Of a DNA stretch of 64,000 bases, positions 25,112 through 34,920 are shown piece after piece. How positions within the stretch are numbered: position 1 is the stretch's first letter; each line of letters starts with the position of its first letter. Origin of the DNA: Chitinophaga niabensis (lineage in GTDB: Bacteria; Bacteroidota; Bacteroidia; Chitinophagales; Chitinophagaceae); the NCBI RefSeq assembly GCF_900129465.1, contig NZ_FSRA01000002.1, positions 310,001 to 374,000 on the forward strand. The letters are read 5' to 3'. A model generated the notes under the pieces. That model saw nothing but the letters and a program-made list of their open reading frames with translations, did no database searches and was not told the origin of the DNA. The position numbers were made by a program, and so were the translations under genes.

Positions 25112-28100
25112 ATGTTATTCGCATTTCAGCCACAACCTTTAAGATCATGCTTCCTTTTCCTGGGAGGTTTACTGTGTTTGCTATCTGCTCATGCCCAGCC
25201 TGCCGATAAATATTTCCTCCAGAACCTGGATAACCGCAACGGCCTTTCCAACAGCGCTATCAATTATATTTATAAAGATGCGGACGACATCATCTGGGTA
25301 GCTACCTGGGATGGACTCAACCGGTATGATGGCTCTTCTTTCCACGTTTTCAATTACAGTAAAGAAAACGACCTGAAAAGTATAGGCAATAACGTGATAC
25401 AATATATCACGGAGGATAAAAAAGGCAATATCTGGATCAGTACGATCGAAGGTATTTCCCGGTATGAAAAACACAGTGGCCGGATCTATAATTATTTCTA
25501 TCAGCAACACCAGCGCAGCAAAATAAGTGAACAGGAATTCCAACTGGCAGTAGATACTGCCGGCACGGTATTCTGCCTCACTCAAAAACATGGGCTCACC
25601 CGCTATGATGCTGCGGCAGATTCTTTCCGTGTTTTTAAGTTCCCGGAGTCAGGGATCAGTAAATTTGCTTTTGATGACAGTAACGCCCTATGGCTGATCA
25701 ACCATGCTGGCGAGCTGGAAAAATATACCTGGAACGGGCAGCAGTTTAAGAGGTTGCAAAACATACAGCAAAAGGTTAGTAATTTCTTTGTAATTAAGGA
25801 ACACCTGTTCTTCACTACAGCAGATAATCAATTATACCAGCTCACAGATAACGTTGCGAAGCTCATCCTGCAAATGAAAAACGGGCTTACCGCTATGGTC
25901 CGCTATAATGATCATTACCTGCTCGCATGGTCCGGCAAAGGATTTGGGGTGTTTGACAACCAGTTCCGCCCTGCTGATTTTCTGCAGGAGGAAGCGCGGC
26001 AAATGCAGAACATCCGCGTAACCGCATGGGCTTTAGGCAGCGAACAGATCTTATGGTACGGCACCGATGGAAATGGCATGATCAAAATATTCCCTAAAAC
26101 AAAACCCTTCGGCTCCATCGCCACGGCAGATGCTGATATGCCCTACAGCAAACCGGTGCGTGCATTCTGTGAATACAATGGTAACCTTTGGGTTGGCACA
26201 AAAGGCAGTGGTATTATTGAGCTGCCCGGTTTCTGGCAGCCGGGATCAGATCTTACAAAACGGAATTATTTTTTATCTCCCGGCGAATTGGATAACAATG
26301 CCGTTTATGCCCTGAAAAAAGGCACAGATCAATTGATCTATATTGGTACGGATGGAAAAGGTATCGGTGTGTATGATACCCGCAACCGTAAGTTCCACAA
26401 ATGGGCCAGCATAGAGGGGTACGACAAACATCCGGAATTCGGTTCCGTTTATGCCATCCTGCAGGATGACGACAAGTCTGTATGGCTGGGCACCAGCAGT
26501 TATGGGCTCATTCACCTGAAACTGCGTTTGAATAATAATGGAAGTATCAGCCTTGTTTTCCTGGAGCAATACACTTTTAACGGCAGCAACACCGGTCCTG
26601 CCAATGATATCATTTATGCCCTCGCGGCCGGAGATACTGATCATATCTGGATTGCCTGCCGGTATGGAGGATTGAGCCTGCTGGATAAAAGGACCCGGCG
26701 CTTCAAAACCTTCAAGGCCTTCACCTACGAAGGCAGCCTTTCCAATAATGATGTGCTCTCCCTTTACAATGACAGCCATAACAGGATCTGGGTGGGAACC
26801 AGTTACGGACTCAACTGGATCAACCAGGCGGATGCCGTAAAAGATGAACCTGCATTCCGGAAACTTACTACAGAAAATGGTTTGCCTAATAATACCATTC
26901 ACGCTATTGAAGAAGACAATGCCGGCAACATTTGGGTAACTACCAATAAAGGACTGGCCAAAGTACAGCCGGATAAAGCAACCGTTTCCTATTACCAGCA
27001 GGCAGACGGATTGCAGAGTAACGAATTCTGTGATGGCGCGGTTTGGAAAGATTCCTCCGATCATCTTTTTATAGGCGGTACTTCAGGCTTCAATTATTTT
27101 CTGCCGCAAAGGATCAGGAATACCAGCTGGTGCCCGAACCTGCTTGTTTCCAATATCATCATGGGTGGCGCAAGTACACATGGTACCATACTCCGGCCAG
27201 CAGGCAACAAAACACTGGATTACACCATTCACCGCAGGGATGGTTATTTTGACCTGGATGCGAAAGCCATCAGCTTCCTCAATGCAGATAAATGTGAATA
27301 TGCCTATTACCTGGAAGGATATGATAAAGTATGGCATTACCCCGGCACCAATGGAAAGATTGCTTACAGCAATGTATTACCCGGCCATTATACCTTCCGG
27401 ATAAAATGGTCTAACGGAGAAGGGGTATGGACAAACGACATTGCGCTGCTGAACCTGGAAGTGCAGCAATATTTCTGGCTTACTTTCCCTGCCTTCCTGG
27501 TATACATTATTGTATTATCCTTCCTCGGTTACCTGTTCTATCAATACCGCAGGAATCAGAACCAACTGGCTATGGAACACCTGATGCGGGTAAAGGAAGA
27601 AGAGATCCACCAGGGGCAGTTGGGCTTTTTCACCAATATCGCGCACGAACTGCAAACTCCCCTGACATTGATCATGGGTTCAGCAGAACGGTTCATGGAT
27701 AAAAAAGAGAAACCTCATTTCCTCAACCTTATTCACCAACAAGCCTCCCGCCTCACTTATCTTGTGCAGCAACTGCTGGAGTTCCGGAAAGCAGAAGCCG
27801 GCTTCCATAATAATCAATACAGCTACCTGCATGTATCAGACCTGCTGTATAATCTCACGGATCCTTTTGTTACACTCAGTGAACAGAACGGTATTGATTA
27901 CCAACGGAACATCCCCCCGGATATTAAAGCCTGGGTGGACAAAGACAAACTTGAAAAGATCCTTTTCAATCTTTTATCCAACGCCTTTAAACATGGCGGC
28001 AAAAAGATAGAACTCAGCGCCGCAGAAAACAACGGCCAGCTGGAAATAGCGGTCAGCAATTCCGGCAGCCACATCCCTCCGGATCAACTGGATAAGTTAT

Positions 28101-29155
28101 TTGACAAATTCTATGTGGCCAAACCAGGTAATGAAAAATTCGGCACAGGAATAGGCCTTGCTTTCACCAAACAGCTGGTTACCATGCTGCAGGGGAAAAT
28201 AACTGCTACCTGTGTGGAAGGCTGGATCACCTTTAAGGTAGAATTACCGCTAAGTACTGCAGGAGAAAATGCCCAGCTCATTTCAGACAAACCCTCTTAT
28301 TTATATGAATCCCTCACTTCCTACAGGGACCCTGCCATTTCCCCGGAAGAAAATAATAAGCGGGCTATCATTGAACAACTGTCGCCGGACAACAGCCGTA
28401 AGAACATCCTGGTAGTGGAAGATGAACCCGGCATCCGTTACCTGCTGAAGGATATCTTAAAAGACCATTATACCATTTATGAAGCAGAAAATGGCAAAGA
28501 GGCACTGGACCTGATGGCCAAAGTGATCCCGGACCTCATTATCAGCGACATTATGATGCCGGATATGGACGGCCTCACCCTTTGCAATAAAGTAAAGAAC
28601 GCTCCTGCCACCTGCCAGATACCTTTTATTATATTATCTGCCAAAGGAAGCGTGGAACATAAAACGGAAGGGTATGAAGTGGGAGCGGATGCCTATATCG
28701 CCAAACCCTTCCATATTGCCCATTTAATGGTCCGGGTCCGGAAATTGCTGGAATACCGTCAGCGGATGCATGATCTTTTCAGGAACAACGGAAATATTAC
28801 CACTGCAGACATGCCGGATACGGATAAGGAATTTATCCAGCACCTGGTGCGCATCATTGAAGAGAAACTGGACGAACCGGAACTAAATGCCGCAGTACTG
28901 GAAAAAGAACTGGCCATGAGCAAAATGCAGCTCTATCGTAAACTAAAAACGATGACCAATATGACGCCCGGAGAGTTTATTAAACACATCCGCCTGAAAC
29001 ATGCGGCCCATTTACTTACTTCCACCCAGTTCACCGTCTCCGAAATTTTCTACCGTACCGGTTTCAATAACCAGTCTTACTTCTTCCGGGAGTTCAAAAA
29101 ACGTTACCTCTGCGCACCCAACGAATACCGGGGTCAACAATCTGCGCAAAGTTAA
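25112..29155 (+). CDS. Hybrid two-component system (HTCC) regulator of the PUL
   Basis: A single-polypeptide sensor and transcription factor of about 1347 residues. It has a signal peptide (1-29), two periplasmic seven-bladed propellers built of Reg_prop repeats (about 35-660; repeated IWVGT-type blades), a Y_Y_Y domain (about 690-780) and one membrane helix (about 788-812). HisKA (H845 in NIAHELQTPLTL), HATPase (GTGIGLAFTKQL), a receiver (D1146 in LIISDIMMPDMDG) and a C-terminal AraC-type helix-turn-helix (about 1240-1340) follow. Members bind an oligosaccharide in the periplasm and switch on the adjacent SusC/SusD genes. The frame opens further upstream (25019 or 25088); 25112 starts directly with the signal peptide. 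The operator is probably the repeat pair at 29187-29222. Confidence 0.95.
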   Translation: MLFAFQPQPLRSCFLFLGGLLCLLSAHAQPADKYFLQNLDNRNGLSNSAINYIYKDADDIIWVATWDGLNRYDGSSFHVFNYSKENDLKSIGNNVIQYITEDKKGNIWISTIEGISRYEKHSGRIYNYFYQQHQRSKISEQEFQLAVDTAGTVFCLTQKHGLTRYDAAADSFRVFKFPESGISKFAFDDSNALWLINHAGELEKYTWNGQQFKRLQNIQQKVSNFFVIKEHLFFTTADNQLYQLTDNVAKLILQMKNGLTAMVRYNDHYLLAWSGKGFGVFDNQFRPADFLQEEARQMQNIRVTAWALGSEQILWYGTDGNGMIKIFPKTKPFGSIATADADMPYSKPVRAFCEYNGNLWVGTKGSGIIELPGFWQPGSDLTKRNYFLSPGELDNNAVYALKKGTDQLIYIGTDGKGIGVYDTRNRKFHKWASIEGYDKHPEFGSVYAILQDDDKSVWLGTSSYGLIHLKLRLNNNGSISLVFLEQYTFNGSNTGPANDIIYALAAGDTDHIWIACRYGGLSLLDKRTRRFKTFKAFTYEGSLSNNDVLSLYNDSHNRIWVGTSYGLNWINQADAVKDEPAFRKLTTENGLPNNTIHAIEEDNAGNIWVTTNKGLAKVQPDKATVSYYQQADGLQSNEFCDGAVWKDSSDHLFIGGTSGFNYFLPQRIRNTSWCPNLLVSNIIMGGASTHGTILRPAGNKTLDYTIHRRDGYFDLDAKAISFLNADKCEYAYYLEGYDKVWHYPGTNGKIAYSNVLPGHYTFRIKWSNGEGVWTNDIALLNLEVQQYFWLTFPAFLVYIIVLSFLGYLFYQYRRNQNQLAMEHLMRVKEEEIHQGQLGFFTNIAHELQTPLTLIMGSAERFMDKKEKPHFLNLIHQQASRLTYLVQQLLEFRKAEAGFHNNQYSYLHVSDLLYNLTDPFVTLSEQNGIDYQRNIPPDIKAWVDKDKLEKILFNLLSNAFKHGGKKIELSAAENNGQLEIAVSNSGSHIPPDQLDKLFDKFYVAKPGNEKFGTGIGLAFTKQLVTMLQGKITATCVEGWITFKVELPLSTAGENAQLISDKPSYLYESLTSYRDPAISPEENNKRAIIEQLSPDNSRKNILVVEDEPGIRYLLKDILKDHYTIYEAENGKEALDLMAKVIPDLIISDIMMPDMDGLTLCNKVKNAPATCQIPFIILSAKGSVEHKTEGYEVGADAYIAKPFHIAHLMVRVRKLLEYRQRMHDLFRNNGNITTADMPDTDKEFIQHLVRIIEEKLDEPELNAAVLEKELAMSKMQLYRKLKTMTNMTPGEFIKHIRLKHAAHLLTSTQFTVSEIFYRTGFNNQSYFFREFKKRYLCAPNEYRGQQSAQS

Positions 29156-29186
29156 ATCATTGTATTTCAGCAAAGTAAGTACCCGT

Positions 29187-29222
29187 TGTAACTATAGTAC
29201 AGTAAAATGTGACTATAGTGCA
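29187..29222 (+). promoter_or_regulatory. Paired direct repeats upstream of susC, probable HTCC operator
   Basis: TGTAACTATAGTACA (29187-29201) and TGTGACTATAGTGCA (29208-29222) match at 13 of 15 positions and are 21 bp apart, two helical turns. Each is also close to palindromic. AraC-type dimers typically bind such repeats ahead of the promoter. Confidence 0.65.
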
Positions 29223-29283
29223 TAAGCCCGGTATGCAATAACCCTACTTTGTAATAGCATTCCACATTATTTAAATCGCCGTT

Positions 29284-32200
29284 ATGAAAAAAATACTAAC
29301 ACTATTATTAGTATGTTTCCAGGTGACCGCTTTCTCTCAATCAACTGAGATCAAAGTCACCGGAAAGATCACTTCCGTTTTCGGGCAACCTTTAGCAGGT
29401 GCCTCCATCCAGGTAAAAAATGCAACTAAAACCACTTCTACAGATGCCAGCGGCACTTTTTCCATTACCGTAGCCCCGGATGCCATATTGGTGGTGAGCT
29501 TTGTAGGTTACCAGAAACAGGAAGTACCTGTTGCGGGTAAAACAGCCATCATGATAGCGCTCGAACCTGCAGAAACCGGTTTGGGCGAAGTAGTGGTTTT
29601 GGGATATAACAGTCAGAAAAAAGCTTCCCTTACTGGTGCTATTTCCACCGTGAACATGGCAGATCTTGATCAGCGTAAGGTACCTGATGTGGCACAAGCC
29701 CTGCAAGGCCAGGTTGCCGGTGTGCAGATCACACAAAGCACCGGTGCGCCGGGTGAAGATATCAGTATCCGTATACGGGGTGAAGGAACCATCGGCAACA
29801 ACAGTCCATTATTTATCATAGACGGCATCCCTTCCCGCGACATCTCCTTCCTCAGCCCCTCAGATATTCAATCCATCACGGTATTAAAAGATGCCTCCGC
29901 TGCAGCTATTTATGGCTCAAGGGCTTCCGCGGGTGTAATTGTGGTGGTAACCAAAACAGGTAAAAAAGGCGCCACTAATATAGATATCAACTATTTCAAT
30001 GGCATCCAGAAGGTAGCCAACCTGCCCAAAATGTTGAACAGGGACCAGTATATGAATAAGATGGAAGAAAGCTGGAATAATTCCGGCTTTACAGGTACCA
30101 ATCCATATACGGCCGATAAAAGCAGAACGGACCTTGCTAATACAGACTGGCAGAAGGAATTATTTGAAACAGGCCGCTCCCAGAACCTCCAGGTATCTGC
30201 CAGCGGCGGTAGCGACAAAGTACAGTTCCTGGTATCCGGCAGTTATTACAGCCAGGATGGGATTGTGGTTTACGACAATGATCAGTATAAACGTTATAAC
30301 TTCAGGACCAATATCCGGGCCAACCTCACCGATAGATTATCCATCGGCACCAACCTCCAGTTCTCTTATGAACTGCAGGATAAATTATCTTCCAAAGGAG
30401 ACGCCCCCGGCATTATCCGTCATGCATTGATCCGCCCACCGGTGATCCCCGTATATAAAGATCCCGGCGATCCTACTTACAAACCAGGCGATCCCTTCAC
30501 CGACCTGCCTTTCTATAAACACAGCGATCAGGCCAATGGCGGATGGGAAAGCAATAAATATGAATACAGCAGCAATCCCGTTGCCCTCGCCTATTTCACG
30601 AACGATAAAAGGAATAGCTTAAAGACCTTCGGTAACGTATATGCAGAGTACGGCTTCCTGAAAGACAATGCTCTGAAGTTCCGTACCAACCTGGGCGTTG
30701 ATCTGAACATGACCCATAACAAAACATTCAACCAAAACTTTGGTGATGACGATGGTGGCGGAAACGCTACAGATAAGGGGCAGGGACGCAAAAACCGCCC
30801 CAATGGCCTGAATGAGGACAGAGGTGAAGAATACACCATCACCTGGAACAATACATTGAACTACACAAAGGCCTTCGGCAAACATAATATCAGCGCACTG
30901 GCCGGTACTGAATATATCACTAACTACGCTTCTTCCATTGGCGCCTCACGGAGCCGGTTTGAATATGTGAACACCACCTTCCAGTACATTGATTATGGCG
31001 GAACACAAACGGATGTATGGAATGGCGGTAACGGTTCTGAATGGGGACTGTTCTCTCTTTTCGGTTCCGCTACTTACTCTTATGATGCACGATACATGGC
31101 CACTGTGAATTTAAGGGCAGATGCTTCTTCCCGTTTTGCTGAGAACAACCAGTGGGGTTACTTCCCTTCTGTTTCTTTAGGCTGGCGCATCTCCGAAGAA
31201 AAATTCATGCAGGATGTCAGCTGGATCTCAGACCTGAAATTGCGCGCGAGTGCAGGTACGTTGGGGAACCAGGAGATCGGTAATTACGCTTACCTTACTT
31301 TACTGCGTAAAACCGGTGATCAATATGTGATTTCCCGTTATGGCAATCCCGATCTGAAATGGGAAACCACCCGCCAGCAAAATATAGGGGTAGACATCGG
31401 TATCCTGCGGAACAAAGTATATCTCTCTGTAGATTATTTCTCTAAGAAAACATCGGACATCCTGCTGCCTATTTCCCTCCCTGCTTTAGTAGGAAGCGTT
31501 TCTCCCACTATTGTGAATGCAGGTGAAGTATCCAACAAGGGTATAGAAATTGCACTGAACCTGCGGAACAATGATCATGCGTTTAAATATGACATCAATG
31601 CGAACGTAGCCACTGTTACCAATAACGTGGAAAAACTGCATCCTAATTTGCCCAACATCACCGGCAATGTTTCCAGAACACAGGTAGGTCATCCGCTGAG
31701 TTCTTTCTACGGTTATGTAATGAATGGCATCTACCAGAACCAGGCAGAGATCACCAGCTACTTACACGGCACGCCTAATCCTTCTGAAAAACCCGGCGAC
31801 ATCAAATTCAAAGACCTGAACAACGATGGTATCATCAATGATAACGACCGCACCTTCATCGGTAATCCAAATCCTAAGCTCTCCTATGGTTTAAATCTCT
31901 CCGGCAGCTATAAAGGTTTTGATATCGGCATCCTCTTCCAGGGCGTACAGGGTGTTGACAAATACAACGATCTGAAAAAGATCACGGATTACGATACCCG
32001 TCCTTTTAACCACAGCATCCGGACCTTGGAAGCATGGCATGGTGAAGGAACCAGCAATACCATTCCCCGTTCCACTTTCAACGATAACGGCAGCAGCAGG
32101 GTATCGGATATTTTCGTGGAAGATGCTTCTTACCTGCGCCTGAAGAACCTGGAAATAGGATATTCTTTCGGCTCCATGCTGAAAAGAACAAATACCGGCA

Positions 32201-32349
32201 TTAAAAATGTACGGTTGTATGTATCAGCGCAAAACATTTTCACCATCACCAACTACACAGGCCTGGACCCGGAATCCACTGACTTCTTCGACCAGGGAAC
32301 CTATCCGCAATCACGCGCATTGTTGTTTGGTGTAAACGTTCAGTTCTAA
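29284..32349 (+). CDS. SusC-like TonB-dependent glycan transporter
   Basis: A 1021-residue outer-membrane transporter of the SusC/RagA family. It has a signal peptide (1-19), a CarboxypepD_reg domain (about 24-100), the family signature GEVVVLGYNSQKKASLTGAIS (about 102-122), a plug (IRGEGTIGNNSPLFIIDGIP, DASAAAIYGSRASAGVIVVVTK) and a barrel ending LLFGVNVQF. It imports an oligosaccharide captured by the SusD lipoprotein encoded 22 bp downstream, using TonB energy. The HTCC gene lies upstream on the same strand. The substrate is best guessed from the GH130 gene as a beta-mannoside. Confidence 0.96.
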   Translation: MKKILTLLLVCFQVTAFSQSTEIKVTGKITSVFGQPLAGASIQVKNATKTTSTDASGTFSITVAPDAILVVSFVGYQKQEVPVAGKTAIMIALEPAETGLGEVVVLGYNSQKKASLTGAISTVNMADLDQRKVPDVAQALQGQVAGVQITQSTGAPGEDISIRIRGEGTIGNNSPLFIIDGIPSRDISFLSPSDIQSITVLKDASAAAIYGSRASAGVIVVVTKTGKKGATNIDINYFNGIQKVANLPKMLNRDQYMNKMEESWNNSGFTGTNPYTADKSRTDLANTDWQKELFETGRSQNLQVSASGGSDKVQFLVSGSYYSQDGIVVYDNDQYKRYNFRTNIRANLTDRLSIGTNLQFSYELQDKLSSKGDAPGIIRHALIRPPVIPVYKDPGDPTYKPGDPFTDLPFYKHSDQANGGWESNKYEYSSNPVALAYFTNDKRNSLKTFGNVYAEYGFLKDNALKFRTNLGVDLNMTHNKTFNQNFGDDDGGGNATDKGQGRKNRPNGLNEDRGEEYTITWNNTLNYTKAFGKHNISALAGTEYITNYASSIGASRSRFEYVNTTFQYIDYGGTQTDVWNGGNGSEWGLFSLFGSATYSYDARYMATVNLRADASSRFAENNQWGYFPSVSLGWRISEEKFMQDVSWISDLKLRASAGTLGNQEIGNYAYLTLLRKTGDQYVISRYGNPDLKWETTRQQNIGVDIGILRNKVYLSVDYFSKKTSDILLPISLPALVGSVSPTIVNAGEVSNKGIEIALNLRNNDHAFKYDINANVATVTNNVEKLHPNLPNITGNVSRTQVGHPLSSFYGYVMNGIYQNQAEITSYLHGTPNPSEKPGDIKFKDLNNDGIINDNDRTFIGNPNPKLSYGLNLSGSYKGFDIGILFQGVQGVDKYNDLKKITDYDTRPFNHSIRTLEAWHGEGTSNTIPRSTFNDNGSSRVSDIFVEDASYLRLKNLEIGYSFGSMLKRTNTGIKNVRLYVSAQNIFTITNYTGLDPESTDFFDQGTYPQSRALLFGVNVQF

Positions 32350-32371
32350 TTACTGTTTAAAAGTAAAAGCC

Positions 32372-33853
32372 ATGAAATCATTCTATTATATTCTCGCCAT
32401 TACAGCCATTTTAAGCAGCTGTACAAAGCAATTACATAAAGATCCGATAGGCCTGTTAACGCCTGATCAGATCAACACTGATCCCAAACTGGGAACTGTT
32501 ACTTCGTCCGTTACCTCTTCTTACCAGATGCTTTCCAGCACGCTCAACCTGTTGGGAGAATGGCAGTGGGATGGCGGAACCGTTACCCGCAATGATTTTG
32601 TACTGCAGGATATTGCCTCCGGAGATATGCAAAAGAAATGGAACCCGGATGGGGACCAGGCCTGGATGGACCAATACTCCAACTATAGCTTTACTGCGGC
32701 GAATGGTGGCTTTAATGGCCAGTGGAGTTATGATTATGAAGGCATCTCCCGCGCCAATCTTGCTATCAGCTACCTGACTGATCCTGCTGTTACAACCAAG
32801 ATCGGCATTGATGAAACGCTGCGTAAAAGGCTATTGGGAGAGGTATACTTCCTGCGCGCTTTCTACTATTTTGAACTCGTGAACAATTTCGGGGATGTTC
32901 CCCTGTTGTTGAAACCACTGAAGAACTTCTCAGAAGCCTATAGCGTAGCAAAAAGAGAAAAGAAAGCCGTTGTAATGGAGCAGGTTAGTAAAGACCTTGC
33001 TGAAGCCAAACCCTTATTACCTAATACCAAATTTTCAGACAATACAGAAAAATGGAGGGCATCTAAAGGTGCTGTGATGGCCATGCAAGCCAAGGTGGCA
33101 TTGTACGGTAAAAAGTGGGCAGATGTGATCGCGATCATTACAGAACTGGAAGGCCTTGGTTTTTACGGCCTTAATACGAACTACTTTGATGCTTTCAGCG
33201 TAGCCAAAGAATTCGCCGACAATGAAGTGATCTTTGCTTATGACCACCAGCAGGGAAAGAACCCCAGGAACGGGAATGGTTTATGTGCATTACAAGGCTG
33301 GGGCTTTATAGCACCTACTGCTAATTTCATCAGCGCATTTGAAGCTAACGATCCCCGTTTGCTGTACACTGCAGATGTAGCCAACCAGGCATGTTACAAA
33401 TTACTGGGCACTACAGACAACAGCAATAAAGGAAACGACGATGCTCCCAATAATAAGATCTTCATCCGTTGGGCAGATGTGCTTTTATGGAAAGCAGAAG
33501 CTTATAACGAAAGCGCTAATTATCCTGCCGCCATCGGCATTATCAATTCTATTCGTGCACGTGCGAGAACAAGCCCTTCTGTAACGGGTGCCCTGCCTCC
33601 TGCAGGTACATTGCCTGCCAGGAATATCGCGGCTACAGATAAAGCCCTTGTTACTTCCTGGCTGGTAAGTGAACGCAGGGTGGAATTAGGTTTTGAATCA
33701 CAACGTTTCTATGATCTGAAAAGATGGGAAACCGCCAAAGCAGTACTTACCGCTATGGGTAAAAACTTCCAGGACAAAAATTACCTCTACCCCATTCCGC
33801 AGGGTGAAATCGATAAATCAGGCGGTAGCATCACACAGAACACAGGATTTTAA
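32372..33853 (+). CDS. SusD-like surface glycan-binding lipoprotein
   Basis: A 493-residue lipoprotein of the SusD/RagB family that lids the SusC barrel and binds glycan. The signal peptide ends in the lipobox LSSC with C17. The TPR-like helices have the usual landmarks: RANLAISYL, EVYFLRAFYYFELVNNFGDVPLLL, RWADVLLWKAEAYNE, ERRVELGFESQRFYDLKRWETA and the C-terminal YLYPIPQGEID. It follows susC by 22 bp and precedes the GH130 gene by 11 bp, so all are probably one transcript. Confidence 0.96.
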   Translation: MKSFYYILAITAILSSCTKQLHKDPIGLLTPDQINTDPKLGTVTSSVTSSYQMLSSTLNLLGEWQWDGGTVTRNDFVLQDIASGDMQKKWNPDGDQAWMDQYSNYSFTAANGGFNGQWSYDYEGISRANLAISYLTDPAVTTKIGIDETLRKRLLGEVYFLRAFYYFELVNNFGDVPLLLKPLKNFSEAYSVAKREKKAVVMEQVSKDLAEAKPLLPNTKFSDNTEKWRASKGAVMAMQAKVALYGKKWADVIAIITELEGLGFYGLNTNYFDAFSVAKEFADNEVIFAYDHQQGKNPRNGNGLCALQGWGFIAPTANFISAFEANDPRLLYTADVANQACYKLLGTTDNSNKGNDDAPNNKIFIRWADVLLWKAEAYNESANYPAAIGIINSIRARARTSPSVTGALPPAGTLPARNIAATDKALVTSWLVSERRVELGFESQRFYDLKRWETAKAVLTAMGKNFQDKNYLYPIPQGEIDKSGGSITQNTGF

Positions 33854-33864
33854 AAGCAGCAGAC

Positions 33865-34920
33865 ATGAGTGATATAGCAAAGCGATTTGAAGCAAACCCA
33901 TTGTTGTCTCCCGCGGACTTAAAAGCCAGCAGTGAAGGATTACTGATCACCTGTCTTTTAAACCCCGGCGTTTTTCAGTTCGAAAATAAAACATGGCTGA
34001 TCGTAAGGGTAGCAGAAAGGCCGGAACAGCAGGCGGATGTGATCTCCTTCCCCATCCTCACGCCCACGGGTACAAAGATCATGGAGATCCCCAAGGATGA
34101 TCCCGCATTGATAGCTACAGATGCGAGAGTGATCAGTTATCACGGTGTGGATTACCTCACTACCCTATCTCATCTGCGATTGCTTTGCAGCGATGATGGT
34201 GTACATTTTTATGAACCGGAAGGATATACTTCGCTATATGGAGAAGGAATGTTACAATCCTTTGGAATAGAAGACTGCCGGGTAACACAGATAGATAACA
34301 AATACTATCTCACCTTCACTGCTGTGTCTGACAGTGGTGTGGGAGTTGGTATGCGTACCACCACCAACTGGAAGGAATTTGAATCCCACGGTATGATCAT
34401 TCCTCCGCATAATAAAGACTGTGCCATCTTCGAAGAAAAGATCAATGGGAAATATTATGCCCTGCACCGCCCCAGCAGTGTAGATATTGGCGGAAATTAT
34501 ATCTGGATTGCAGAGTCCCCGGATGCCATTCACTGGGGGAATCATAAATGCATTGTCAAAACCCGGGAAGAAAGCTGGGATAATGCACGCGTAGGTGCAG
34601 GATGTGCTCCTATTAAAACAGCGCAAGGCTGGCTGGAAATATACCATGGCGCCAATAAGCTGCATCAATATTGCCTCGGGGCTTTCCTGCTGGACCTGAA
34701 CGATCCTTCTAAAGTACTGGCCCGCACAGAAGAACCTATTATGGTACCTACTGCACCTTATGAGCTGACCGGCTTCTTTGGCAACGTGGTATTCACCAAC
34801 GGGCACACTGTAAACGGCGATACCATTACCATGTATTATGGTGCTTCGGATGAATTTGTTTGCGGTGCAACGCTTTCCATTAAAGAAATATTCTCATTAC
34901 TAAAATACGATCATGCTTAG
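33865..34920 (+). CDS. GH130-family beta-mannoside phosphorylase
   Basis: A 351-residue five-bladed propeller enzyme of family GH130, whose members phosphorolyse beta-1,4- or beta-1,2-mannosides to mannose-1-phosphate (a few hydrolyse instead). The N-terminal NPLLSP and LNPGVFQFENKTWLIVRVAER segments, the acidic motif EDCR (136-139; D137 is the expected proton donor), HRP (201-203), RVGAGCAPI...GWLEIYHG and YYGASDEF are all family landmarks. The usual EDPR has Cys for Pro here. There is no signal peptide, so it acts in the cytoplasm on what the MFS carrier brings in. Its stop overlaps the transporter start by 8 bp. The sugar next to mannose is not predictable. Confidence 0.92.
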   Translation: MSDIAKRFEANPLLSPADLKASSEGLLITCLLNPGVFQFENKTWLIVRVAERPEQQADVISFPILTPTGTKIMEIPKDDPALIATDARVISYHGVDYLTTLSHLRLLCSDDGVHFYEPEGYTSLYGEGMLQSFGIEDCRVTQIDNKYYLTFTAVSDSGVGVGMRTTTNWKEFESHGMIIPPHNKDCAIFEEKINGKYYALHRPSSVDIGGNYIWIAESPDAIHWGNHKCIVKTREESWDNARVGAGCAPIKTAQGWLEIYHGANKLHQYCLGAFLLDLNDPSKVLARTEEPIMVPTAPYELTGFFGNVVFTNGHTVNGDTITMYYGASDEFVCGATLSIKEIFSLLKYDHA

